A stretch of DNA of 64,000 nt from assembly GCA_964593455.1 (NCBI GenBank), contig CAZQHK010000006.1, positions 71,231 to 135,230 of the forward strand, in the 5' to 3' direction. Of the stretch, positions 1 through 7,978 are shown one piece after another. Below the pieces are notes generated by a model. The model saw only the letters and a program-made list of their open reading frames with translations, made no database searches and was not told the origin of the DNA. Each line of letters starts with the position of its first letter. Position 1 is the stretch's first letter. The stretch comes from CAZQHK01 sp964593455. Its GTDB lineage: Bacteria; Muiribacteriota; CAYSPT01. The position numbers and the translations under genes were made by a program.

Positions 1-729
1 GGAGTCTTTGTGGCCGGCCGCGCCTGGGACCAGATCCGAACCTCCATCTGCTATTGCAACTTGAATGTAGTTATCGGCGGGGCCCACGGTGGAGTATCGG
101 TGGGTCCGGACGGAGCTACACACCAGGCGCTGGAGGAAATTGCCATCATGAGAGCCATTCCCAATATGACTGTTATTGTGCCTGCCGACTATCATGAAAC
201 TCAAAAAGCTACCATCGCTGCGGCTGATATTCAGGGCCCGGTTTACCTGCGTTTCGGAAGGGAACCGGTGCCGGTAGTAACAACGGTTACTACTCCCTTT
301 ACCGTCGGCCGGGCGGAAATATACCGAAGCGGTAATGATGTTGGTATCATTGCTGCGGGCGCTATGGTATTTGAAGCTTTAATGGCCGCACGGATTCTGG
401 CAGCGGATGGAATCCAGGCTCGAGTGATCAACTGTCACACGATCAAACCGCTCGACCGTGATACACTGCTGGCCGTCGCCAGTGAATGCGGTGCTTTGGT
501 GACTGCGGAAGAGCATCAGATTAACGGTGGTCTGGGAGGAGCGGTGGCCGAACTAATGGTCCGTGAATACCCGGTGCCCGTTGAAATGGTAGCGGTCCTC
601 GACCGGTTCGGGGAGTCAGGACAACCGGACGAGCTTATGCTAACCTTTGGCTTGACCTACAAAGACATCGCCCGTGCCGCCAAGCGGGCAGTGGAGAGGA
701 AAACAGCGTATCGTGAAACGACTGGCTGA
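1..729 (+). CDS. Transketolase, C-terminal subunit (5' partial)
   Basis: Thiamine-diphosphate-dependent transketolase, C-terminal half (pyrimidine-binding domain and transketolase C domain). In many bacteria and archaea this half is a separate subunit that pairs with an N-terminal subunit to exchange two-carbon units between sugar phosphates. The frame is open at base 1 (Gly-Val-Phe-Val) and the GTG at base 10 is internal, because split C-subunits have roughly 65-70 more residues before the GRAWDQIR stretch; the gene therefore starts upstream of the window. Family signatures visible are GGAHGGVSVGPDG, the IPNMTVIVPAD strand and the C-terminal TAEEHQINGGLGGAVAE segment. A 1-deoxyxylulose-phosphate-synthase-like protein is possible, but the shortness favours split transketolase. 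The N-terminal subunit would be expected just upstream. Confidence 0.85.
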   Translation, partial: GVFVAGRAWDQIRTSICYCNLNVVIGGAHGGVSVGPDGATHQALEEIAIMRAIPNMTVIVPADYHETQKATIAAADIQGPVYLRFGREPVPVVTTVTTPFTVGRAEIYRSGNDVGIIAAGAMVFEALMAARILAADGIQARVINCHTIKPLDRDTLLAVASECGALVTAEEHQINGGLGGAVAELMVREYPVPVEMVAVLDRFGESGQPDELMLTFGLTYKDIARAAKRAVERKTAYRETTG

Positions 730-812
730 CCGGACATGAGTTTTCAATGCTCATTCTTCAGAGGATGGTTGGCCAAGCCAGTAGCGAAGAACGTAAACAG
801 GAGGTGTTGTTC

Positions 813-1349
813 ATGCGGGAAAAATTATTGCACTTGATTCCGGAGTTCAATGAAGTACGTGATCACGTCTTATCGGGAGCCGTTATCAAAACCTGGGAAA
901 CTGCGCTTAACGAGTCGGGAATGACTCCCGAGGATCTGGTTGATATGCCCTTTACCCTGTTGATCAATCCTTGCCCGGTTAACTTTATTCAGCACACGCG
1001 GGCGGTGACCAGGCTGGCTCTGGCGGCGGCTGATATTTACGAACAGATTCACGATATCAAACTGAAACGCGATCTTTTAGCTGCCGGGGCATTGTTGCAT
1101 GATGTGGGCAAAATTGTCGAATATCGACGCGACGGCAACACCTTCGTAAAAAGCGATACCGGCCACTTTCTCCGGCATCCGTTTACCGGTGTCAGCCTGG
1201 CGTTGAAGTGCGGAATCCCGCCTGAAGCAGCCCACATGATCGCGGCCCATTCCAGGGAAGGCGACATCGGGCAGCGAACGCCGGAATCCTGGATCATCCA
1301 TTACGCCGATTTCTCCAATTTCGAGCCGCTTCGCGCGATGAATTTATAG
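813..1349 (+). CDS. HD-domain phosphohydrolase
   Basis: Protein of 178 residues with an HD metal-dependent phosphohydrolase core. The predicted metal ligands are His61, the His96-Asp97 pair in LLHDVGKIVEY and Asp166 in HYADF. The true substrate is unknown; HD proteins of this size hydrolyse nucleotides or phosphate esters, and the motif order also resembles the HD part of YhaM-type nucleases. The ATG at 813 is chosen over an upstream ATG at 747 because an AGGAGGTG ribosome-binding site lies just before it. It lies between the transketolase half and leuC with short gaps, so it is probably co-transcribed, but nothing in the sequence ties it to either pathway. Confidence 0.75.
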   Translation: MREKLLHLIPEFNEVRDHVLSGAVIKTWETALNESGMTPEDLVDMPFTLLINPCPVNFIQHTRAVTRLALAAADIYEQIHDIKLKRDLLAAGALLHDVGKIVEYRRDGNTFVKSDTGHFLRHPFTGVSLALKCGIPPEAAHMIAAHSREGDIGQRTPESWIIHYADFSNFEPLRAMNL

Positions 1350-1361
1350 GTAGATTGAGGT

Positions 1362-2639
1362 ATGAGATTGAATAGAGGGAAGACATTCGCTGAAAAAGTT
1401 TTAGCTGCCAAAGCGGGAAAACGTGACGTTTCTCCACAGGAGATCGTCCAGGTAGAACCTGACCTGGTGCTTTCCCACGACAACTCGGCGGCTATTTCCG
1501 GACATTTTAAAAAAATTGGTGTGACCCGGGTGTGGAATGCTCTCCGGGTGGCAATAGTGCTCGATCACTGCGTTCCTGCCGCCAACTCCAAACATGCCGA
1601 CAACCACCGGATCATCCGTGAGTTTGTTCTGGAACAGGGAATCTCCAGGTTCCGGGATATCGGGCGCGGTGTGTGTCATCAAGTAGTGCTTGAGGAAGGA
1701 TGGGTGCTGCCCGGTCAGCTGGCGGTAGGGTCCGATTCCCATACCACCACCTACGGAGCGGTTGGTGCTTTCAGTGCCGGAATCGGCCGAACGGAAGCCG
1801 CGGCCACCTGGGCAATGGGTGAAATCTGGCTCAAGGTGCCGGAAAGCATTAAGTTCTGGCTAACCGGCCGGTTTTTACCGGGTGTCACGGTTAAAGATCT
1901 GGTATTGAAAATAATTGCCGACATCGGTGCTGCCGGCGCCGATTACGCTTCATGTGAATTCCTCGGGCCGGCTATTAGAGATTTATCGGTCCCGGACAGG
2001 ATGGTGCTGTGCAATATGGCGGCGGAAATGGGAGCCAAAAACGGAGTTGTGCCTGCTGATGAGGTAACCTTGCGCTGGCTTGCCGATCAGGGTGTCGATG
2101 ATATCGGAAGTGTTGAAACGATACTTCCCGATCCGGATGCCGTTTACCGTCAGAGCTACGAGTATGAGCTTGCCGCCATCAGTCCCATGGTGGCTGCACC
2201 CCATAAAGTGGATACCGGCGTGCCGGTGGGTGAACTGGCCGGATTGAAGATAAACCAGGTCGTTCTCGGCACCTGTACCAATGGACGACTTACCGATCTA
2301 CACCAGGCGGCCGGTATTCTGACCGGTAAGAGAGTGGCTTTTGGAACCAGGCTGATTGTCGTCCCCGCTTCCAGCCGGGTGTACGCTGCGGCGGTGAAAG
2401 ATGGAACCGTGGCCGATCTTATCGAAGCCGGCGCTGTCATATGTAATCCCGGGTGCGGACCATGTCTCGGGGCGCATCAGGGAGCCCTGGCTCCGGGAGA
2501 AGTATGTTTGGCAACGTCTAACCGCAACTTTAAAGGACGAATGGGATGTAAAGATGCTGAGATATATCTGGCCTCACCGTATACTGTCGCGGCCACGGCG
2601 GTAACCGGTGTCATCACGGATCCTCGAGAGTTTTTGTAA
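1362..2639 (+). CDS. leuC: 3-isopropylmalate/homoaconitate dehydratase large subunit
   Basis: Large subunit of an aconitase-superfamily hydro-lyase (425 residues, the short LeuC/HacA prokaryotic-archaeal type). It isomerises isopropylmalate in leucine synthesis, or a homologous tricarboxylate, and carries a [4Fe-4S] cluster. Cluster ligands are visible as Cys305 (GTCTNGR) and Cys365/Cys368 (NPGCGPCLGAHQG); substrate-binding segments include GSDSHTTTYGA. The small subunit is encoded about 3.5 kb downstream (6172-6786), followed by a matching dehydrogenase, with serine-type genes in between. The exact substrate (isopropylmalate, homoaconitate or citrate) cannot be decided from this sequence; leucine synthesis is the default reading. 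Confidence 0.85.
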   Translation: MRLNRGKTFAEKVLAAKAGKRDVSPQEIVQVEPDLVLSHDNSAAISGHFKKIGVTRVWNALRVAIVLDHCVPAANSKHADNHRIIREFVLEQGISRFRDIGRGVCHQVVLEEGWVLPGQLAVGSDSHTTTYGAVGAFSAGIGRTEAAATWAMGEIWLKVPESIKFWLTGRFLPGVTVKDLVLKIIADIGAAGADYASCEFLGPAIRDLSVPDRMVLCNMAAEMGAKNGVVPADEVTLRWLADQGVDDIGSVETILPDPDAVYRQSYEYELAAISPMVAAPHKVDTGVPVGELAGLKINQVVLGTCTNGRLTDLHQAAGILTGKRVAFGTRLIVVPASSRVYAAAVKDGTVADLIEAGAVICNPGCGPCLGAHQGALAPGEVCLATSNRNFKGRMGCKDAEIYLASPYTVAATAVTGVITDPREFL

Positions 2640-2674
2640 CATCGGTTTCCACGCTCCGAAAAAGTCTGCTTCTT

Positions 2675-2703
2675 TTGACATTTTATCCGCGCGGTGATAC
2701 AAT
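2675..2703 (+). promoter_or_regulatory. Sigma70-type promoter for the serA operon
   Basis: TTGACA at 2675-2680, a 17-base spacer and TACAAT at 2698-2703, lying in the 134-base gap between leuC and serA. It would start a transcript about 65 bases before the serA ATG and could drive serA through the dehydrogenase at 7932. Prediction from consensus only. Confidence 0.65.
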
Positions 2704-2773
2704 TTCCACGGTATTTTGTATACAAAACTAGAGTTTACAGCTGGACCGTCAAGATATGTGGAAGGCAAGGTGA

Positions 2774-3736
2774 ATGCGTATGAAGATCTTGATTTGTGAT
2801 TCGACTGCCAACGAGGCAATCGAAAAGATGCGCGCGGAACCGACTATCGAAGCAGTGGATGTGAAAACCGGTATGAGTCCCGAAGAAGTGATTCAGACCA
2901 TACCCGGGTACGACGCGTGCATGGTGCGGAGTGCCACCAAGATTAGACAGAACATTATCGACGCGGCTAAGAACCTCAAACTGATTGTCAGGGGAGGGGT
3001 GGGGCTTGATAATATCGACGTGGCCTACGCTGAGGAAAAGGGTATTACTGTCAGGAACACGCCTGTGGCCAGCTGTATCAGCGTGGCCGAACTGGTTTTC
3101 GCCCACGCGCTGGCCATGTCCCGTCACGTGGTGACGGCCACCACGGCCCTGAAAGAAGGCCGGTGGACCAAAAAACAGTGCAAAGGAGTAGAACTGTTCG
3201 GTAAGACTATCGGAATCATCGGCCTCGGCTGTATCGGGAAGGAAGTTGCCTGCCGGGCGGTAGGATTCGGCATGAAACCGGTGGCTTACGATCCATATAT
3301 CAATGATACGGTAGTTGACTACAAGGACGTTTCCATCCCCGTACTGAAATCCGTAGACGAACTTTTTGGGATGGCCGATTTTATTACCATCCACGTACCG
3401 CTCACCCAGGAAACCAGGTACATAATTGACCGGGACGGTATCGCTAAAATGAAGGACTGTGTCCGGATCATCAACTGCGGCCGCGGGGGAACGGTCAACG
3501 AGTCGGCGGTTCTGGAAGGAATCGAGAGCGGTAAAATCGCCAGCGCTGCCCTGGATGTAATGGAAGAAGAACCGGCCACTGACAATGCACTGATCAAGAG
3601 TTCGGACAAGGTCATCGGCACCCCGCATGTTGGTGCCTCCACCAGTGAGGCCACATTCCGGGTCGGAATGGAAGTAGCCGACATCATGATCGCTTTCGCC
3701 CGCCAACTGGCAGGACAGATGGAAGTTGGAGCCTAA
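2774..3736 (+). CDS. serA: D-3-phosphoglycerate dehydrogenase-like 2-hydroxyacid dehydrogenase
   Basis: NAD-dependent D-2-hydroxyacid dehydrogenase of 320 residues. It probably oxidises 3-phosphoglycerate to 3-phosphohydroxypyruvate, the first step of serine synthesis. The Rossmann glycine motif is GLGCIGKEVA, and the catalytic triad is Arg237 (NCGRGG), a Glu near 264-266 and His285 (TPHVGAS). It is the short form, without the C-terminal ACT or intervening domain that gives serine feedback control in longer SerA proteins. Its own promoter precedes it, and an aminotransferase follows after 23 bases, which supports the serine assignment. Glyoxylate or hydroxypyruvate reductase is the main alternative. 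Confidence 0.8.
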   Translation: MRMKILICDSTANEAIEKMRAEPTIEAVDVKTGMSPEEVIQTIPGYDACMVRSATKIRQNIIDAAKNLKLIVRGGVGLDNIDVAYAEEKGITVRNTPVASCISVAELVFAHALAMSRHVVTATTALKEGRWTKKQCKGVELFGKTIGIIGLGCIGKEVACRAVGFGMKPVAYDPYINDTVVDYKDVSIPVLKSVDELFGMADFITIHVPLTQETRYIIDRDGIAKMKDCVRIINCGRGGTVNESAVLEGIESGKIASAALDVMEEEPATDNALIKSSDKVIGTPHVGASTSEATFRVGMEVADIMIAFARQLAGQMEVGA

Positions 3737-3759
3737 CGTATTAAGGAGGTTGAACAAAC

Positions 3760-4845
3760 ATGGCTTACAAACTTTTTATTCCCGGCCCGACAGAAGTTAA
3801 CGAAGAAGTCAGGGAAAAAATGTCGGTAGAGATGATGGGGCACCGGAGCAAAACGTTCTCAGTGCTCTATGACCAGGTTTCCAGCAAGTTGAAAAAGATG
3901 CTCGGTACTCAAAACCGTGTATTCCTTTCAACCAGTTCGGCTCTGGGAGTCATGGAGGCCTGTGTCCGTAACCTGGTAAAAAACAAGTCGCTCAATCTGG
4001 TATGCGGCGCTTTTTCCGACCGTTGGTATAAAATGGTAGGAGAATGCGGTAAACAGGCTGACAAAATCGAAGTGGAATGGGGCCGGGCTATTAAGCCGGA
4101 GATGGTGGATGAAAAGCTGAAGACCGGACAGTATGACACCCTGTTCATCACGCATAACGAGACATCTACCGGAGTTATGAACCCTATCGCCGAGATCATG
4201 GCAGTGGCCCGGAAATATCCGGATATCGTGGTCTGTGTAGACGCGGTTAGCTCACTGGCCGGGGCAAAAATAGAGGTAGATAAACTGGGACTCGATGTCT
4301 GTCTCGCTTCGGTACAGAAAAGCTTTGCCTTGCCGCCGGGACTGGCTATTTTTTCCTGTTCTCAGAAGGCCATCGACCGGAGTAAGGAAGTTGAAGGCCG
4401 CGGTTACTATTTCGATTTTCAAATGTTTGTCAAATACGATGATAAATCACAGACCATATCAACGCCCTCCATCGCGCACATCAATGCGTTGAATTACCAG
4501 CTCGACCGTATATTGGCTGAAAGTATGGATAAGCGCGAAGCCCGGCTCACTGAGATGGCCGAGTACACCAGGCAGTGGGCTTTGGATCAGGGATTCGAAC
4601 TGTTCTCGGAGCCAGGGTACGAGAGTGTCACGCTCACCTGCATTAAAAATAACCTCGGTATCGATGTTGCCGCAGTTATCAACCAGGTCAAAGAGCTGGG
4701 TATGGAATTTGGAAACGGTTATGGCAAGGTCAAAGGACAGGCTTTTAGAATTGCTCATATGGGAGATCTCTGCATGGCCGACATCAAGGCTGTAACCGGT
4801 GCGATTGCGGCGGTAATTGGAAGTTCAACACAGGCTGAAGTGTAG
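3760..4845 (+). CDS. Class V aminotransferase (phosphoserine/serine-pyruvate type)
   Basis: PLP-dependent class V aminotransferase of 361 residues from the alanine-glyoxylate / serine-pyruvate group, which in several archaea and bacteria replaces SerC as phosphoserine aminotransferase. PLP-binding Lys187 lies in ASVQKSFALPPG; the N-terminal FIPGPTEVNEEV and the HNETSTGV segment are family hallmarks. The ATG has a strong AAGGAGG site eight bases upstream. Directly downstream of serA and upstream of DUF1015, it most likely aminates 3-phosphohydroxypyruvate. A true serine-glyoxylate enzyme remains possible. Confidence 0.8.
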   Translation: MAYKLFIPGPTEVNEEVREKMSVEMMGHRSKTFSVLYDQVSSKLKKMLGTQNRVFLSTSSALGVMEACVRNLVKNKSLNLVCGAFSDRWYKMVGECGKQADKIEVEWGRAIKPEMVDEKLKTGQYDTLFITHNETSTGVMNPIAEIMAVARKYPDIVVCVDAVSSLAGAKIEVDKLGLDVCLASVQKSFALPPGLAIFSCSQKAIDRSKEVEGRGYYFDFQMFVKYDDKSQTISTPSIAHINALNYQLDRILAESMDKREARLTEMAEYTRQWALDQGFELFSEPGYESVTLTCIKNNLGIDVAAVINQVKELGMEFGNGYGKVKGQAFRIAHMGDLCMADIKAVTGAIAAVIGSSTQAEV

Positions 4846-4850
4846 GTTTC

Positions 4851-4879
4851 GAGCAAGCAGGAAGTGTGGAAAGTGAGGT
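4851..4879 (+). repeat. Family A repeat end (GAAGTGTGGAAAGTGAGGT)
   Basis: Partial copy of a dispersed repeat whose end reads GCAGGAAGTGTGGAAAGTGAGGT. The last bases (AAGTGAGGT) lie 8-16 bases before the ATG of the DUF1015 gene and can serve as its ribosome-binding site. Closely similar ends occur at 6151, 6281, 9496, 18967, 26684, 38822, 39908 and 53650. Confidence 0.7.
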
Positions 4880-4887
4880 TAGAGCTT

Positions 4888-6144
4888 ATGATAACTATCA
4901 AGCCATTCAAAGGATACCGTCCTCCGAAAGAGCTTTCCCGGAAACTGGCCTCCTATCCGTACGATGTTATCAATTCTGATGAAGCCAGAGAAATTGCTGA
5001 TGGCAACTCGTGTAGTTTCCTGCACGTCATAAAACCCGAGATCGATCTTCCCGAGGGGACCGATCTTTACGATCCCGCGGTGTACCGTACCGGAGCGGAA
5101 AACCTCCAGGCGTTTATTGCCAAAGGATGGCTCGTCAAGGATCGGGGACCCCGGATGTATGTGTACCAGCAGAAAATGGGCAATCACGTGCAAACCGGAT
5201 TGGTATGTTGCTGTTCCGTTGACGATTACTGGGAAGACCGGATCAAGAAGCACGAGCATACGCGGGCTACCAAGGAAGAAGACCGGGTCAAGCACGTTGA
5301 TGTTTTAAACGCCAACACCGGGCCGGTGTTCCTTACCTACCAGGCTGATCGGAAAATCGATGCCATCATCAGATGGTCGCTGAGTAAGGAACCGGAGCAC
5401 GATTTCAAAGCGAATGACGGTATTGCCCACAGGCTTACTGTCATTGAAGACCCGGAGATCATCACCGAACTTGCTAAAAGCTTCCAGCGGGTTGACTGTC
5501 TCTATGTTGCCGACGGGCATCACCGGGCGAAATCCGCCGCTCGTGTCGGAAAAATGAGGAGGGAACAGAATCCCGACCATACCGGTACGGAAGAGTACAA
5601 TTTTTTCCTGACAGTTCTCTTTCCGCACGACGAGCTTATGATCATGGATTATAACCGGGTTGTCAAGGACCTGGATGGAATGTCTTCCGAGGAGCTGCTT
5701 GAGAAAATAGAAGGCAAGTTCACGATCCAACCATATATACCGGAAGAGTTAAAACCTAACTTTAAACCGGAACGGAAAGGAACTTTTGGTATGTATCTGA
5801 ATAAGCAATGGTACGTACTTGAAGCCCAAAAGGGAACCTATGATGAACAGGATTCGGTGGAACGGCTAGACGTCAGTATACTGCAGAACAACCTGTTGAG
5901 CCCGGTCCTCAAAATAGGTGATCCCCGGGAAGATAAGCGGATCGATTTTATCGGTGGCATCAGGGGAATGAAAGAGTTAAAGAAACTGGTTGACAACGGC
6001 CGTTTCCAGGTGGCGTTTTCTTTATATCCCACCTCCATAACCGACCTGATGAGCGTGGCCGATTCAGGCCGGGTCATGCCGCCCAAGTCTACCTGGTTCG
6101 AGCCAAAATTACGAAGCGGCTTGATAGTGCATATGCTGACATAA
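4888..6144 (+). CDS. DUF1015 family protein, serine-operon associated
   Basis: Conserved bacterial/archaeal protein of 418 residues (DUF1015 family), starting with the typical IKPFKGYRPPKEL and proline-rich N-terminus. Function is not established; the family often sits beside serA and serC-like genes, as here. A striking VADGHHRAKSA segment (Asp209-Gly-His-His-Arg213) recalls the DGHHR motif of ParB/sulfiredoxin-fold serine kinases. That makes a phosphoserine-related kinase or phosphatase role an attractive but unproven inference, since no serB is seen nearby. The ATG at 4888 is preferred over a GTG at 4864 because the repeat-derived AAGTGAGGT site precedes it. Confidence 0.8.
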   Translation: MITIKPFKGYRPPKELSRKLASYPYDVINSDEAREIADGNSCSFLHVIKPEIDLPEGTDLYDPAVYRTGAENLQAFIAKGWLVKDRGPRMYVYQQKMGNHVQTGLVCCCSVDDYWEDRIKKHEHTRATKEEDRVKHVDVLNANTGPVFLTYQADRKIDAIIRWSLSKEPEHDFKANDGIAHRLTVIEDPEIITELAKSFQRVDCLYVADGHHRAKSAARVGKMRREQNPDHTGTEEYNFFLTVLFPHDELMIMDYNRVVKDLDGMSSEELLEKIEGKFTIQPYIPEELKPNFKPERKGTFGMYLNKQWYVLEAQKGTYDEQDSVERLDVSILQNNLLSPVLKIGDPREDKRIDFIGGIRGMKELKKLVDNGRFQVAFSLYPTSITDLMSVADSGRVMPPKSTWFEPKLRSGLIVHMLT

Positions 6145-6150
6145 AATAGA

Positions 6151-6293
6151 TAGAAAGTAAGGTAAGAGATTGTGGAAAGTAAGAAAGAACCCGGGCGGAG
6201 GCTGGTTCATTCCTCCAAAGATGCGTGTCAACATGGTGGCGTAGCGGAAACAGGGTGGTCCCACCCTCAAGCAGGAAGCGTAGAAAGTAAGGT
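6151..6293 (-). repeat. Family A repeat copy overlapping the 5' end of leuD
   Basis: Contains three GAAAGTAAG-type motifs, at 6151-6163, 6173-6183 and 6281-6293. Read on the minus strand, 6214-6293 matches the copy at 38873-38942: CTTTCTACGCTTC, TGCTTGAGGGTGGGACCACC, then a CGCTACGC-type stretch and TGTTGACACG. The element thus sits between the DUF1015 gene and the conserved part of leuD, and the leuD frame is open through it. Relative orientation is inferred from this match. Confidence 0.75.
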
Positions 6294-6786
6294 ATGGGTG
6301 TTTGGGGATGATGTTAATACTGATGTCATTTTTCCCGGAAAGTATACGTATACGATAACTGATCCGAAAGAAATGGCTCAACATGCCATGGAGGATGCGG
6401 ATGAGCGGTTTGCCCGGGAAGTCAAGGCAGGGGATGTCATTGTCGCGGGCAGAAATTTCGGTTGCGGATCTTCCCGTGAGCAGGCGGTAAAATGTCTGAA
6501 GGCGGCCGGAGTGGCCGCAATTCTGGCCGGTTCCATCGCCAGAATCTATTTCAGGAATGCGATTAACGAAGGGTTGCCGGTGGCTGTAGTACCAGGGCTT
6601 TCAGATTCGGTTGATACAGGGGATCATATACAGATCGACTTTTCAGCTGGAACGGTTATCACCGAGACAGAAACGTTCTCGTTCACCCCGTTAACCGGCC
6701 CGGCCCGGGACATTCTCGAGACCGGTGGTCTCATACCGTATGTCCGGGATAAACTGACGAAGAAAAAACAGCAAGAGGAGATATAA
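6172..6786 (+). CDS. leuD: 3-isopropylmalate/homoaconitate dehydratase small subunit
   Basis: Small (swivel-domain) subunit that pairs with the LeuC-type subunit. The conserved core begins KVWVFGDDVNTDVIFPGKY, followed by GRNFGCGSSREQA, the loop that defines substrate range, and a typical C-terminus. Family members are about 160-170 residues and start a few residues before FGDDV. Here the open frame runs upstream to a GTG at 6172, giving 204 residues, the first 35-40 of which are encoded by a dispersed repeat and look unlike any LeuD. Either translation starts at GTG 6172 with a repeat-encoded leader, or at GTG 6298 (162 residues, losing KVW). No other good start lies between them. Confidence 0.8.
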   Translation: MESKKEPGRRLVHSSKDACQHGGVAETGWSHPQAGSVESKVWVFGDDVNTDVIFPGKYTYTITDPKEMAQHAMEDADERFAREVKAGDVIVAGRNFGCGSSREQAVKCLKAAGVAAILAGSIARIYFRNAINEGLPVAVVPGLSDSVDTGDHIQIDFSAGTVITETETFSFTPLTGPARDILETGGLIPYVRDKLTKKKQQEEI

Positions 6787-6789
6787 AGA

Positions 6790-7932
6790 ATGGCAAAATA
6801 CAAAATTGCATGGCTACCCGGTGACGGGGTTGGCAACGATGTTATGGAAGCGGCTCGCATCGTACTTGATGCGCTTGAACTCGATGCCGAATACATCCAC
6901 GGAGACGTAGGCTGGAAGTTCTGGTGCAGTGAAGGAACACCGCTTCCTGATAGGACTGTCCGGCTTTTGAAGGAGACGGACTGCTGTCTGTTCGGGGCAA
7001 TTACCTCAAAACCAAAAGAAGAAGCGGCGGCAGAATTGGTACCGCATCTTCGTGATCAGGATCTTAGCTATTTCAGCCCGATTGTCCGTATGCGTCAGGA
7101 GTTCAAATTGAGGACGAATTTCAGGCCTTGCAAAGCGTACAAAGGCAACCCTCTCAATTACCAGGACGGTATCGATATAGTGGTGTTCCGGGAAAACACC
7201 GAAGGGCTTTACTCCGGGGTGGAGTTTCATCCCGTACCGGAGCCGGTGCGCGATGTGCTGAACAGGCATGCTCCTAAGATAAAGCGTTTCCAGGCGGTTG
7301 CCAATGAAGATATGGCTATATCCTGCCGTATCTTTACCCGTGAAGGCTGTCGCAGTATCATCCGGGACGCCTTCGAGTATGCCAAAAAGATGGGCCGCGG
7401 TAATGTGACCGTGGTAGAAAAACCGAATGTCATCAGGGAAACGAGCGGATTGATGGTTCGTACCGCCCGGGAAGTGAGCAAAGACTATCCGGGAATTGAA
7501 CTCTGGGAAACCAACATCGATGCCATGTGTATGTGGCTTATAAAGAATCCACATACCTATAGCGTGTTGGCTACATCCAACATGTTCGGGGACATCGTGT
7601 CCGATCTGTGCGCTCAACTGGTGGGAGGTCTCGGATTTGCCGCCAGCGGTAACATAGGCGATGACTATGCCATCTTCGAACCTACCCATGGCTCCGCGCC
7701 CAAGTATGACGGGTTGTATAAAGTTAATCCCATGGCAATGCTGTTGGCCACCAAGCTTATGCTGGAGTGGCTGGCGGAAAACAGCCTGGCTCAACGGCTG
7801 GAAGCCTCTATCGCCGAGGTCATTCGCGAGGGACAGGTAAAGACCTACGATATGGGCGGTTCAAGCACTACTCTCGATGTGGCCCGCGAGGTGGCGTCGA
7901 AGCTCGGTAGTGCCTGCCACGCCGCCTCATAG
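6790..7932 (+). CDS. NAD-dependent isopropylmalate/isocitrate-family dehydrogenase
   Basis: Beta-decarboxylating dehydrogenase of 380 residues that oxidises a 2- or 3-hydroxyacid (3-isopropylmalate, isocitrate or homoisocitrate). Seen are GDGVGNDVMEAA at the N-terminus, the arginine-rich substrate segment LRTNFRPCKAY, VVEKPNVIRETSG with the catalytic Lys, the metal-binding Asp in SNMFGDIVSD, and HGSAPKYDG in the cofactor region, of the NAD-preferring kind. It starts three bases after leuD, so it completes a LeuCDB-like set. The unusual substrate-helix sequence leaves the substrate open; leucine synthesis is the likeliest, a citrate-to-oxoglutarate route the main alternative. Confidence 0.8.
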   Translation: MAKYKIAWLPGDGVGNDVMEAARIVLDALELDAEYIHGDVGWKFWCSEGTPLPDRTVRLLKETDCCLFGAITSKPKEEAAAELVPHLRDQDLSYFSPIVRMRQEFKLRTNFRPCKAYKGNPLNYQDGIDIVVFRENTEGLYSGVEFHPVPEPVRDVLNRHAPKIKRFQAVANEDMAISCRIFTREGCRSIIRDAFEYAKKMGRGNVTVVEKPNVIRETSGLMVRTAREVSKDYPGIELWETNIDAMCMWLIKNPHTYSVLATSNMFGDIVSDLCAQLVGGLGFAASGNIGDDYAIFEPTHGSAPKYDGLYKVNPMAMLLATKLMLEWLAENSLAQRLEASIAEVIREGQVKTYDMGGSSTTLDVAREVASKLGSACHAAS

Positions 7933-7978
7933 CATATGCTTTGAAACCTTTTCAAGAATTTCAGATGGGAGTTCGGGG

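Noticed and set aside
10..12. GTG as the start of the transketolase gene
   Set aside because: The frame is open upstream to base 1 and homologues extend well before this point.
2735..3757. 340-codon open frame on the minus strand
   Set aside because: It lies entirely opposite serA, which has full family motifs; the minus-strand product has no recognisable features and reflects third-position bias.
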